Positions 26,903 through 35,497 of a stretch of DNA of 64,000 nt are shown in pieces (the first letter of the stretch is position 1; the number at the start of each line of letters is the position of its first letter). The notes beneath the pieces were generated by a model, which did not search any database, had not been told where the DNA came from, and was given only the letters and a program-made list of their open reading frames with translations. The position numbers and the translations under genes were made by a program. This DNA comes from Legionella maioricensis (lineage in GTDB: Bacteria; Pseudomonadota; Gammaproteobacteria; Legionellales; Legionellaceae): NCBI RefSeq assembly GCF_023618015.1, contig NZ_JAJKBJ010000018.1, positions 1-64,000 on the forward strand. Reading direction: 5' to 3'.

Positions 26903-28771
26903 CTAGGCTATATTATTCTTCTTTCCCGCCATTATTTCAGAATGCTCTTCTGATGGAGATGATGGCTTTTTGGGAGGCTCAGGAAGAATGAATAGACCTA
27001 AACCGCCATAAATATCGCGCGATTGAGATTTTGAAGGTTGTTGTTGAACATAACTCTCACAATCTTCGATTAATGTGATGGGTTTAAAAGCACTCATAAA
27101 CCTCACCATTGTCTCTTGTGATTCCTCTAAGATTGAATCCAGTCTTGAGAAGAGATCATTTTTCATCGGAGCTTTCTTTACCGGCAATTTCTTGCCAAAG
27201 TCTTCCTCCAACTTTTTCAACACAGTAAGTGCTTCAGAAATTCGCTGACGATTGATAGAGTCTGGCAAAAAATTCTTCTTTTGATTGTCAAAGTAATTAA
27301 TTACTAATTTCAACAAACGTAAATTTTCTGGCGAGTCTTTTAAATTCCTCATTAATATTTTAGACAAGGGATGATTTTCATCTTCAATAAGAGGCAAGAG
27401 GTACGGAAGTCCAAAGGAATCACTCCTTAATAAAGACATTTTATGGGTCAATAAAATATTAAAACATTGTGCTACTTTGGCGGAACTTAAATCACATTGA
27501 AATAAATAATCCATTATTGAGTCATAACTATTTTTATGTATTTTGGGCTCAAACTGTTCTAAATTATATTTTTTATTGGTCAATAAAAAACTAAGTAAAT
27601 CTGCGTTTAACTCCATTAATGCTTTATTAAAAAGAGCATCATCAAGCGCAACGGGAAAAAGAGCTCTCAAGTGGACCACTTCATCAAAGTTACGATTAGA
27701 CAATAATAAATTAATGTGTTTTTTTCCTATTAGAGTAATAGAGCGTTCCATTCTCCTTAATACTTGAATTAAATGATCTTGAGAAGAAGGAACCATCAAT
27801 TGGAATTCATTAATTTTTTGAAGTAGAACTTGAATCACCGCAGTTTTTTCTGATTCATCGGCTATCGCTTCAACCTGCAGTAACTCATCAGACAATTTAT
27901 TTATTTGGGGAGCAAATTGCTCCTCTTTAACTTTAACCCTCACGGAGGAGCTTTTCGTTTTTTTTGAAACAGCTGCTTTTCCTACATTTGGTGCATCTGT
28001 CTTAGTTAATTTTGATGCTTCTGTTGGAGTTGCATCGGTATTGGTTGATTGAGTTGCGGGGGCTGCATTTTTTTTCGCTTTTCTAGAAACACGTGGAAGA
28101 GAAGATATTTCAGAGTCCACCTGCTGGTAAATTGCTTGCATCAGCTCAATTTCTTTTTGCTTGTCTTCTTTCGAATTGATTTCGTTCAGCTGAGTCTTTA
28201 GTCCAATTTGTTGAGTCAACGCAGCTAAGTAGTTTCTTTTATTTTTTTCCAGATTTTCTGATAATTGAATCGTTCTTCTTTCTACTGGATTAATTTCATT
28301 TTTTAGACTGTTACATTTCGTATTTTGCGCCGCTCTTAACTGAGTGATAACCGATTTAATCGCCTTTTCACTAAGTTCCAACCAATCAACATCAAATTCA
28401 TCTCTCGTAATTGGATCATACTGGTACCTGCCTGTTTCTAAAGCAAGATGAGGAGGGGGAATCATCTCATCGAGTTGATCAAAATAAACGTGGAGTCGAT
28501 AGGTTCTTTTTTGTTCATCAGTAAAAAGTGCGGTGTAATGATATTCGCTTTGTTTATCAATTATATTGAGGGGCTGTTCATAAATACTGATATGGTGTTC
28601 AGTTAAAGTTAATCCATCAGGAAACTTATTGTTTTTCTTGGGAAGCTGAAGGAGGTAATAGGACGTACCATTTAGATGTGTTTGCTGCAATAAAGTTGCT
28701 TTACCAACTTTTTGCCTATTGTTTTTAAATAAAACGGTATGAACAAAATTGTATAGTTTATTAGAGGACAT
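26903..28771 (-). CDS. Large unknown protein with coiled coil, candidate Dot/Icm effector
   Basis: A 622-residue protein with no signal peptide. The N-terminal 120 residues are mixed alpha/beta. A long coiled-coil region (about 125-225) is followed by a low-complexity Lys/Thr/Ala linker (about 228-275) and an all-helical C-terminal half whose spacing recalls degenerate helical or ankyrin-like repeats (INLLLSNRNFDEVVHLRALF, LLSFLLTNKKYNL). The C-terminus contains EEHSE at -15 to -11 and a basic tail, fitting the E-block rule for Legionella substrates. I recognise no catalytic domain. Effector status is inference. Confidence 0.65.
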   Translation of the reverse strand: MSSNKLYNFVHTVLFKNNRQKVGKATLLQQTHLNGTSYYLLQLPKKNNKFPDGLTLTEHHISIYEQPLNIIDKQSEYHYTALFTDEQKRTYRLHVYFDQLDEMIPPPHLALETGRYQYDPITRDEFDVDWLELSEKAIKSVITQLRAAQNTKCNSLKNEINPVERRTIQLSENLEKNKRNYLAALTQQIGLKTQLNEINSKEDKQKEIELMQAIYQQVDSEISSLPRVSRKAKKNAAPATQSTNTDATPTEASKLTKTDAPNVGKAAVSKKTKSSSVRVKVKEEQFAPQINKLSDELLQVEAIADESEKTAVIQVLLQKINEFQLMVPSSQDHLIQVLRRMERSITLIGKKHINLLLSNRNFDEVVHLRALFPVALDDALFNKALMELNADLLSFLLTNKKYNLEQFEPKIHKNSYDSIMDYLFQCDLSSAKVAQCFNILLTHKMSLLRSDSFGLPYLLPLIEDENHPLSKILMRNLKDSPENLRLLKLVINYFDNQKKNFLPDSINRQRISEALTVLKKLEEDFGKKLPVKKAPMKNDLFSRLDSILEESQETMVRFMSAFKPITLIEDCESYVQQQPSKSQSRDIYGGLGLFILPEPPKKPSSPSEEHSEIMAGKKNNIA

Positions 28772-29234
28772 ATTATTTCTCAGTAAATTAAGGGGGCATT
28801 ACAGTCCTTTGAATTTATTAACTGTTAAATTAACCACTTCTGAAATTGAATTCTTGAGTCTCAATGGATTTTTCGTCCAAATAAGAAGTTTTCGACTGAA
28901 CAATAACAATCAGGGATTGAGTTGGTTAAAAAAATTAATATGGGGATAGTAGCAAACTTAGCTTAAATGAATATTAAGAGAACATATTATTTTATCTTAG
29001 TAGCTCTAAGGCGCTCTTTTCTTTAGTTGATGATGAAATATTTGATGTACTCTTTGTAGAAGAACTTATTTTAATTCCCTTTGATTATTAATAGATTAAT
29101 ATCAACAGAACTGTGATTTATTATTAAAAGAAATTAGAGCGAAGTTATTCATCTTGCTCCCCATACTGGTAATAATTTTGTGTCTATTACTCAAAAAAAT
29201 AAGCTATAATCTACCATAAAGAGGAAGAAAACTT
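28772..29234. other. Intergenic region without a recognised gene
   Basis: AT-rich 460-base gap between divergent genes. A 66-codon plus-strand frame (28749-28949) overlaps the start of the effector candidate and lacks a ribosome site. Another stop-free stretch near 28976-29091 has no start codon. The gap probably holds the promoters of both flanking genes. Confidence 0.5.
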
Positions 29235-29699
29235 ATGTTGCTTTTATCATGTAAAGAGTGTGGCCATCAGCTTAAACTCGATGCGTTCAAATGTCCTAAC
29301 TGTGGCTCTACAAAAACAACCAATCTCAAATGGCTTTTATTAGGAGTCATTAGTCTAGTGATCATTATTGCAATTTATATGAAAATATCTCATTTATCGC
29401 ATGAGAGTAAACTTCGAAAGAATACATCACTGGAATATACCCTAAACAATCTGATATTCGGCGTCCCGTTAACACCCAATTTTACAATTAAAAACTTGAA
29501 TGACGTTGCTATAAAAGATATCGCCATTCAATGCGATGAAATAGCTTATGACGGTTCAGTGATTGACAATATGAAAAATACTATTGGGGATACAATTCCA
29601 GCAAAAGGTACAAAAATATTCCAAAAATTTTATATGGGTAATATTAGCAATCCAGCATCCATAACGTGCAAAATTATATCAGTAGAGGAAGCAACGTAG
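29235..29699 (+). CDS. Zinc-ribbon membrane protein, hypothetical
   Basis: A 154-residue protein with a strong AGAGGAAG ribosome site. An N-terminal zinc ribbon has two CxxC knuckles (CKECGH at 6-11, CPNCGS at 19-24). One transmembrane helix follows (about 33-51), then a predicted beta-rich domain of about 100 residues (NFTIKNLNDVAIKDIAIQCD) that resembles FxLYD-type periplasmic domains. The ribbon would be cytoplasmic and the beta domain periplasmic. Function unknown. Confidence 0.75.
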   Translation: MLLLSCKECGHQLKLDAFKCPNCGSTKTTNLKWLLLGVISLVIIIAIYMKISHLSHESKLRKNTSLEYTLNNLIFGVPLTPNFTIKNLNDVAIKDIAIQCDEIAYDGSVIDNMKNTIGDTIPAKGTKIFQKFYMGNISNPASITCKIISVEEAT

Positions 29700-29804
29700 T
29701 GAAATAATAAGGTTTCTTTTGGAAGTTTTTTTGACGTGCAATCTCTTATTCTAATGCATGGGATGCTTTGCTTTCCTAGGTGATGTGAGATAGATAATTA
29801 TAAA

Positions 29805-30185
29805 ATGATTGATTTGTGCAAACACCGATTCCCTAAGGAACAATGGCTTCTTGCGGATATGAGAACATTGAATTTGCAAGAACAATTCCATGTTGTTATG
29901 GCCTGGCACAGTTTTTTTCATTTACCCCATGAAGATCAACGCCTCACCTTGAAGATACTAGCAAACCGGGTCAAACCAAAAGGTTTATTAGTCTTTACCT
30001 CAGGGCCAGAATATGATGAGGTCTGGGGTGATAATGGAGGGCAAGAATTATATCATGCCTCTCTTTCTGCTGAAGAATATAAACAGATTCTGGCGGATAA
30101 CCATTTCAAAATACTGACCCACAAGATTAGAGATCCCAATTGTGGGGAAGCAACAGTTTGGGTAGCTCAAAAAAACTCCCTTTAA
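29805..30185 (+). pseudogene. 5'-truncated class I SAM-dependent methyltransferase
   Basis: The frame encodes 126 residues matching the second half of a Rossmann-type methyltransferase. ADMRTLNLQEQFHVVMAWHSFFHLPHEDQ corresponds to motifs II-III, then VKPKGLLVFTSGP, and a C-terminal EATVWVAQK. The AdoMet-binding motif I (GxGxG) and the first strands are absent, and the 100 bases upstream do not encode them in any frame. There is no ribosome site before the first ATG. It cannot be a working enzyme by itself; most likely a deletion remnant. Confidence 0.7.
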
Positions 30186-30218
30186 ACTTGTTACCCCGAA
30201 AACATTAATAAGGAAGTT

Positions 30219-30809
30219 ATGTATCAATTAAAATTTTTAACTTTTTTTACCTGCGGCAAAAGTAAATCAAGAACAAATCAATATGAAATGTATGACTACA
30301 ATCCTAAATATACTCAGTCAGCCTCAGACCCTCTTTTGAATAAAATTTACGCAAATGACAATCAATTATTTGGAGAAGCTCGAAGTTATCGCATAAGAAC
30401 AGATAGTGAAGGCCTTTGCACCCTTATTCCTAATCATCAACGCATTAACAAAGAGCCAGTCAGGGAAGTGTCTCCCAAAGATTTGACCTATGTTTTTGTC
30501 ATTATACTGGATAAAAAAACCAATCAATTACAATTGAGAATTGGCGAGGGAAGTCATCATCTTGTTGCAAATAAAGCAAAAAAAGTTGTTGCTGCAGGTA
30601 CCTTACGTTTTATAGATAAAAAATTAGTCGAAATAACCAACCAATCAGGGGCTTATCATGTGGATATGGAAGAATTGAGTCAAAAAAAACAAGATAGATT
30701 CTACCAATCCTTAACTCGCGCATTAAATCATGTTAATTTGCCTATCGACAAATTAGTTCTTTTTAAAAAAGAAAAAACTGAAGAACCAGCAGGTTCTTAT
30801 AATTTTTAA
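30219..30809 (+). CDS. Unknown protein with SGxY-type motif, candidate secreted effector
   Basis: The protein has 196 residues, with AAGGA directly upstream. The middle part reads as a beta-rich domain: VFVIILDKKTNQLQLRIGEG, then SHHLVANKAKKVVAAGTLRF and KKLVEITNQSGAYHVD. The pattern H-H-x-L-A, A-A-G-x-L, N-x-S-G-x-Y is one I recall from bacterial toxins and type III/IV effectors, where it reads GEI...INNxSGHYxP. No signal peptide or membrane helix. The C-terminal tail is charged (KKEKTEEPAG). Function unknown; the motif match is from memory. Confidence 0.6.
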   Translation: MYQLKFLTFFTCGKSKSRTNQYEMYDYNPKYTQSASDPLLNKIYANDNQLFGEARSYRIRTDSEGLCTLIPNHQRINKEPVREVSPKDLTYVFVIILDKKTNQLQLRIGEGSHHLVANKAKKVVAAGTLRFIDKKLVEITNQSGAYHVDMEELSQKKQDRFYQSLTRALNHVNLPIDKLVLFKKEKTEEPAGSYNF

Positions 30810-30832
30810 GCAATTGATAATGAGTTATTTTA

Positions 30833-31483
30833 ATGGAAACAAAAAAAGAGAAACATTGGTCAAAGATCGAATTTTTACATCAGAATGTAAAAAATCCTAA
30901 TATTCATATCAAAGGGCAACACAGCTACTATAGCGATGCCTGGACAGGAAGCTTTGAAGAAACCGTTGTAAGATATCTTTATGGTGATGAATTCAGTTTA
31001 AACAATTGGACGCCTCAATGGGATATTGATCAACTCTATATCGGAGACTATGTCTGTATCGCTGCCGAAGCCATTATTATGTTAGGCGGTAATCATAATC
31101 ACCGGATTGATTGGTTTAGTTTATATCCTTTTGCCGATAAATACGTTGATGCGTATGAAAAAAGGGGGGATACAGTAATTCAAGATGGTGCCTGGCTTGG
31201 AATGCGTGCAATGATTATGCCGGGTGTAACGATAGGAGAAGGGGCAATTATTGCCGCTAATACTGTAGTTACCAAAGATGTCGCCCCCTACAGCATTGTT
31301 GCAGGAAGTCCCGCCCAGCTCATTAGAAAACGCTTTGATGATGAGGTTATTAAACGAATCATCAAATTAAAAATTTATGAGTGGAATGAAGAAAAATTTA
31401 AAGCATTAAAAAATTATATCTGTGGGAATGACATTGATGCTTTGGAAAAGGCAAACCAGGAATACAAGCAACAGATTAGTTAA
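30833..31483 (+). CDS. CatB-type O-acetyltransferase (xenobiotic acyltransferase, left-handed beta-helix)
   Basis: A 216-residue acetyl-CoA-dependent acetyltransferase of the Vat/CatB group. Key segments are YIGDYVCIAAEAIIMLGGNHNH (catalytic His loop), WLGMRAMIMPGVTIGEGAIIAANTVVTKDV (hexapeptide repeats forming the left-handed helix), and YSIVAGSPAQLIRKRF (family end motif). Relatives inactivate chloramphenicol or streptogramins, but many act on sugars, so resistance should not be assumed. It is 23 bases downstream of the unknown protein gene and probably co-transcribed. Confidence 0.9.
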   Translation: METKKEKHWSKIEFLHQNVKNPNIHIKGQHSYYSDAWTGSFEETVVRYLYGDEFSLNNWTPQWDIDQLYIGDYVCIAAEAIIMLGGNHNHRIDWFSLYPFADKYVDAYEKRGDTVIQDGAWLGMRAMIMPGVTIGEGAIIAANTVVTKDVAPYSIVAGSPAQLIRKRFDDEVIKRIIKLKIYEWNEEKFKALKNYICGNDIDALEKANQEYKQQIS

Positions 31484-31493
31484 CTCTCTTATG

Positions 31494-32255
31494 CTATTTA
31501 CAAGGATCCTGGCGGTAGAAATGAACTAATAATTCATAGACCGCTGGGTAATATTGTTTCATTATTAGCGGTTTCTCGAAAAATAGTTCGCTAAACACGG
31601 CAAAAAATTCTCCCGCTGAGGTTGCTGCGTAAGCATCAATAGGGATAGGATCATGATGTTTCAGACGCATTTCAAAATCAACATAGGCATGGCTAAACAC
31701 GTCCGTCCATTGTTGACTGGACATTCCCTTATGAAGCGGTGGAAAACCATTAGCTTTACCATTTAACATATCCAGCTTATGAGCAAATTCATGAATTACC
31801 ACATTTCGGCCATCAATGTCACCACGATGTAAGCTATCATCCCAAGATAAAATAACTGGTCCCCGTTGCCAGGACTCTCCACTTAGATTAGCTCTGCCCT
31901 GATGCACTATCCCATATTCATCCGTTTCTTTGTGCTGTCGTGAAAATGCGCTGGGATAAATGACAACGGAAATCCAGCCGTCATACCACTCCAGGCCCAG
32001 ATTTAAAATAGGAAGACAAGCCTGCAAGGCAATATATACTCGCATGGCAGTAGTTATTTCCAGATCGCCAATACCCTCTAGCGATTTGCTGTGAAGAAAT
32101 AAAATAGCGAGCCGCTTTAGTCTTGCTTTATCCTCCTCAGTCAAACGTTGCAATACAGGGAGATGACGAAAAGCATCCTGCCATTCTCCATCAGTAATAG
32201 GCGAGCGCTGAACAATGCGCTCATGCCACCAATTTTTTAACCAATGAAACATCAT
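31494..32255 (-). CDS. mtfA: MtfA-type zinc peptidase (M90 family)
   Basis: About 253 residues, close to E. coli MtfA (265). VIHEFAHKLDMLNG carries the HExxH zinc motif, and the downstream GEFFAVFSELFFEKP supplies the third ligand Glu region. MtfA binds the glucose-PTS repressor Mlc and has aminopeptidase activity in E. coli; Legionella has no clear Mlc pathway, so the role here is open. Cytoplasmic. The gene lies 31-34 bases after the carbonic anhydrase gene, so co-transcription is likely. Start at 32255, with AAGGA before it. Confidence 0.85.
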   Translation of the reverse strand: MMFHWLKNWWHERIVQRSPITDGEWQDAFRHLPVLQRLTEEDKARLKRLAILFLHSKSLEGIGDLEITTAMRVYIALQACLPILNLGLEWYDGWISVVIYPSAFSRQHKETDEYGIVHQGRANLSGESWQRGPVILSWDDSLHRGDIDGRNVVIHEFAHKLDMLNGKANGFPPLHKGMSSQQWTDVFSHAYVDFEMRLKHHDPIPIDAYAATSAGEFFAVFSELFFEKPLIMKQYYPAVYELLVHFYRQDPCK

Positions 32256-32289
32256 CACAATCCTTGCGATAAGGTGAATAGTCCTCTTT

Positions 32290-33186
32290 TCAGTAACATG
32301 CTACTTCGGATAAATCATTAACTAAAATTGAGTCATCCGTGTTAGTAGCAGATGATGTTGTGGGGGCAAAAAATCGACTATGTGAGGCAATATAACTTGC
32401 CCCAGCCGTGACCATACTGCTTCCAATCGCGAGCAAACTCTGATTAGGCACTAACAAGGCGAATAGGATAAAAACGCAGCCAACTCCAACTGCTAAAACA
32501 CTCAGAAAACTGAGAAGAAAAGATACATCAGACGTATTTTGTTGCGATATTATAATGGGTTCCTGGCATACTTCATCAGTTAATAAAGGTTCAAAATCAT
32601 TTAATTCAGCATTGAAAGTAAATACTTCTCCTGTTTCAAACGCATAAATCCATGAATGTATTGTTATTTCATTTTTATCCAGTTTTTCTTTGACACAAGG
32701 ATATTGTTTCAGATGTTCCACCTGGAGTAACACGTTTTCAGCAATAGCCTTCTCAAGAAGAGTAGCGCCGGTATCCGCATTATAGGTATCAATTAATTCT
32801 TCTCGCCGTGGAGCGTGATTTAGCCATGTTTGGACCACAGGCATACTCTTTGTTGTTTCAGGTTGCAGAAGACCTTTCATGGCGCCACATTGAGAATGCC
32901 CGCAAACAATAATATGTTTGATATTTAAGGCAGTGAGCGCATATTCAATGGTGGCACTTTCGCCCCCCTGATCCGGATAGCTGGGAATAATATTACCTGC
33001 ATTGCGAATAACAAAAATTTCTCCCGGTTGAGACTGAGTTAATTGACTCGGTATGATACGAGAGTCGGAACAAGTGATAAAAAGAATCTCCGGATTTTGT
33101 CCTAATCCCAAGCGTTTGTATAAGGTCTCGTTCGCTTTAAAATCTTTTTGATGAAATTGGCGTACGCGCTGTTCTAATAGAGCCAC
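32290..33186 (-). CDS. Beta-carbonic anhydrase with C-terminal membrane tail
   Basis: A 298-residue protein. Residues 1-200 form a beta-class carbonic anhydrase converting CO2 to bicarbonate. The zinc ligands are Cys39 and, downstream, His97 and Cys100 (CGHSQCGAMKG), with Asp41-Arg43 as the catalytic dyad (TCSDSRI). All active residues are present. About 95 further residues carry two hydrophobic helices (about 224-247 and 252-270) ending in a polar tail. Typical beta-CAs end near 200-220 residues, so this is an anchored form. It forms an operon with the MtfA gene. Confidence 0.92.
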   Translation of the reverse strand: MALLEQRVRQFHQKDFKANETLYKRLGLGQNPEILFITCSDSRIIPSQLTQSQPGEIFVIRNAGNIIPSYPDQGGESATIEYALTALNIKHIIVCGHSQCGAMKGLLQPETTKSMPVVQTWLNHAPRREELIDTYNADTGATLLEKAIAENVLLQVEHLKQYPCVKEKLDKNEITIHSWIYAFETGEVFTFNAELNDFEPLLTDEVCQEPIIISQQNTSDVSFLLSFLSVLAVGVGCVFILFALLVPNQSLLAIGSSMVTAGASYIASHSRFFAPTTSSATNTDDSILVNDLSEVACY

Positions 33187-33203
33187 AACTATCTCCGATA
33201 TTG

Positions 33204-33404
33204 TTATTGATTAAGGCCAAGATATACAGTAATAATAAATAAAATATACAGTGATATTTTTATATTTGATTCCCTTAAAATACCTATTTGGTTTGAATTA
33301 GTGGCTGTTCGCCATTCATTTTTAAAACAATATTTTTGATTGTACATTAAATTTCTGGCTTTCATTATCAATTTATTTTTCGTATCAGGATGCCCTAGCT
33401 TCAT
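33204..33404 (-). CDS. Doubtful small tail-anchored protein
   Basis: An open frame of about 66 codons from the ATG at 33404 (the longer frame starts with TTG) ends in a hydrophobic helix ISLYILFIITVYLGL. The ribosome site is poor and the body of the protein is not recognisable. It lies 17 bases upstream of the carbonic anhydrase gene. It could be a real anchor peptide or chance. Confidence 0.25.
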   Translation of the reverse strand: MKLGHPDTKNKLIMKARNLMYNQKYCFKNEWRTATNSNQIGILRESNIKISLYILFIITVYLGLNQ

Positions 33405-33482
33405 AATCTTATTAGCATCAAATAAACTTTTTTTTCTACTATACTTTATAAGGAGCAAGTCTTAATTAATAAGGAAATTATC

Positions 33483-33560
33483 ATGTTATACATTATCGGT
33501 TGGCTGCTTGGTGTTCCTCTGTCTTTGCTTATAATCATTTGGTTACTGACACATATTTAA
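33483..33560 (+). CDS. 25-residue membrane microprotein
   Basis: The very short gene MLYIIGWLLGVPLSLLIIIW plus LLTHI has a strong AAGGA ribosome site 7 bases upstream, and its stop lies 18 bases before the next gene, which has its own GGGAG site. The whole peptide is one hydrophobic helix with a central Gly/Pro. It is probably translated as the first gene of a two-gene unit. Function unknown. Confidence 0.5.
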   Translation: MLYIIGWLLGVPLSLLIIIWLLTHI

Positions 33561-33578
33561 CATTGATAGGGAGTTATC

Positions 33579-34217
33579 ATGACTAAAGAACGTTCGATCG
33601 TAACTGAAAGGGAATATCCTATTCATCACCATTATCGTATTTGTTGGTCCTCAATATTTGCTGGGACTTTTGTTGGATTAGGGCTGGGATTCTTGCTGCA
33701 CCTATATGGCCTTGCTATCAGTTTAAGTGCCTTTAGTTCTTCACCCAATGGGGCTTCAGTCATTGCAATTGGCGGATTCCTCGGGATGTTAGTAGGTGTA
33801 ATAGCATCTATGGCTACAGCTGGTTTTGTGTCAGGTTATTTAGGGCGCTACCATTACCATCATATTAAAGGTGGAGTAATTTATGGCTTTGTAACATGGA
33901 GTCTGATTTTATTAATGAGCGTCATAATTGCAGGACCGGTAATGCATTACGTCTCATTAAATAAAAACTATGTAACCGGATCTACACTATCTGATACCTC
34001 AATAGTTAAAGTCACCAATGAGACGACCTCTCCACGTATAAAACATGACAAAAAGACAAATTCATCCGTTGCTGAAATCACGCCTACTGAGTTAGCGTGG
34101 AGCGGGTGGATCCTATTTGCATTATTTTTTGTGGGCGCACTATCAAGCTGTATAGGAGCTTGCTGCGGTATGCAATGTAAGAGAGAAGAGACTTTACCTC
34201 CTACAAATCCACTCTAA
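33579..34217 (+). CDS. Four-helix membrane protein, hypothetical
   Basis: A 212-residue protein. The His-rich N-terminus (REYPIHHHYRICWSSIFAG) leads into TM1 (about 25-45), TM2 (60-82, Gly-rich) and TM3 (99-120). A periplasmic loop of about 45 polar residues and a last helix (about 168-190) end in Cys-rich CIGACCGMQCK. The W-S-S-I-F-A-G entry resembles YrzE/PhnA-like membrane proteins of unknown function. No enzyme motif. It is downstream of a 25-residue membrane microprotein. Confidence 0.7.
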   Translation: MTKERSIVTEREYPIHHHYRICWSSIFAGTFVGLGLGFLLHLYGLAISLSAFSSSPNGASVIAIGGFLGMLVGVIASMATAGFVSGYLGRYHYHHIKGGVIYGFVTWSLILLMSVIIAGPVMHYVSLNKNYVTGSTLSDTSIVKVTNETTSPRIKHDKKTNSSVAEITPTELAWSGWILFALFFVGALSSCIGACCGMQCKREETLPPTNPL

Positions 34218-34648
34218 GAAGAGCATCCATGGGCGCCTGCCGAGATCATTAGACCTATAAGCGATGATGGTTTCATAAAGCGAGCAGGCTCGTGCTCATT
34301 GGTGAAACCTGAAGCAGGTCTTTAACTCCCTTAATTTACGTAGGGTTTTGCAAGTATACACAGAGTTATCCACAGAAATTGTGGGTAACTAATGAGAGTA
34401 AATATTATTAAAAAATAGCGATAAGCCTTATATAACAAGGTATTTAAAAAAAATATAAGGAAAAATAATTAAAATAAGGAAGGAAGACTAATTAAATATC
34501 CACAAGGAATTATATTAAAGACAATGGATATCGGGTCGAACATCTTAACAAAATAATAATAAAAAAACAGTATTGACTTCCATTATTTTTAAATTTTTTT
34601 AAATAAAGAAGAAAACAACACATTTCAGTGAACAGCCGAAATTCTTAT
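34218..34648. other. AT-rich intergenic region with DnaA-box-like sites
   Basis: No gene is seen in these 430 bases. A perfect DnaA box TTATCCACA lies at 34366-34374 and an inverted near-box at 34380-34388 (TTACCCACA on the minus strand). Together they form the dyad GTTATCCACA-GAAAT-TGTGGGTAAC. Another near-box, ATATCCACA, is at 34496-34504. The surrounding 34390-34620 is extremely AT-rich. With no dnaA, dnaN or gidA nearby it is unlikely to be the replication origin; a DnaA-titrating or regulatory locus is possible. Confidence 0.4.
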
Positions 34649-35497
34649 TTACCCTAATTCAAAGGAAGTAATACCAAAAATTTGTTTCTTTGCTAATTGA
34701 GGCTCTTCTTTTAAATACATTCTTGCGGTGGCAAAAACTTTAGTCATTTTATAATGCTTAACCAACTCTATTGCCAACGGATTATTTTCAGGAATATCTA
34801 AAAAAATAACATTGCCTTGGGCATATTGTGCCAATTGATAAAACAAAATGTTTGCAATTTCTGGAGTATCTGCAAATAAAGGTCCAATTTTATATCCATA
34901 CTGGCACGTTCTGATGACGCCATAACCTTTAAGTTGCTTCTCTTGTACAAAACCCAAAGACATACTTTGTTTTTGTTGTATCCAACACTTAAGAAATTGA
35001 GGGCGAGAAGCAGGAAAGTGTAAACGGTCATAATCACATAATTGGGAAAAATCAATTTGAGCGATCGGGATGATATAAGCGTTAGAGATAATTTGGTGGG
35101 GCATTTTTTCCAGACGGTAACGAGCATTATTATGCGCAAATTGATACCCTAAACGGGCATATTTATCCAGCATAGGGATTACGCCATCAATACCAGCATT
35201 ACGGTGTCCAATATAAGCTAATCGTGCGCGAGTTAGCTCCAAACCATAACCTTGATCCCGATAAGGTTCAGCTACAATATAAAAACCACAAAAAGCAAAA
35301 TACTCATCATAAATAACAGCAGATCCTACCGCGATCGTTTGGCCATTGAGTTTTCCAGCAAAGAAGCCTTGGGGATCGGTCTGATAAAAACAGTCGGCAT
35401 CATATAAGCCCGGATTCCAGCCTTCTTTTGCCGCCCAGGACACAGCTAAACGAACTTCTTCTTGATTCATCCGTTCAATATGATACTGTTCACTCAT
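34649..35497 (-). CDS. GNAT family N-acetyltransferase with C-terminal second acetyltransferase-like domain
   Basis: About 282 residues from the ATG at 35497 (GAGG 8 bases upstream). The N-terminal GNAT domain has VRLAVSWAAKEGWNPGLYDA and FFAGKLNGQTIAVGSAV, the YitH-like start, then VAEPYRDQGYGLELTRARLAYIG (acetyl-CoA motif). The C-terminal half matches the GNAT_18 type domain (YGVIRTCQYGYKIGPLFADTPEIANIL, then LDIPENNPLAIEL). Known members are uncharacterised two-domain acyltransferases. Substrate unknown. Confidence 0.85.
   Translation of the reverse strand: MSEQYHIERMNQEEVRLAVSWAAKEGWNPGLYDADCFYQTDPQGFFAGKLNGQTIAVGSAVIYDEYFAFCGFYIVAEPYRDQGYGLELTRARLAYIGHRNAGIDGVIPMLDKYARLGYQFAHNNARYRLEKMPHQIISNAYIIPIAQIDFSQLCDYDRLHFPASRPQFLKCWIQQKQSMSLGFVQEKQLKGYGVIRTCQYGYKIGPLFADTPEIANILFYQLAQYAQGNVIFLDIPENNPLAIELVKHYKMTKVFATARMYLKEEPQLAKKQIFGITSFELG

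Noticed and set aside
28749-28949. 66-codon plus-strand frame
   Set aside because: Overlaps the start of the large effector candidate, lacks a ribosome site and has no recognisable composition.
30833-31483. Chloramphenicol resistance gene
   Set aside because: The hexapeptide acetyltransferase family is broad; family membership alone does not show drug resistance.
34218-34648. Chromosomal replication origin
   Set aside because: Only three DnaA-like boxes and none of the usual origin neighbours (dnaA, dnaN, gidA, rpmH) are present, so oriC is not claimed.
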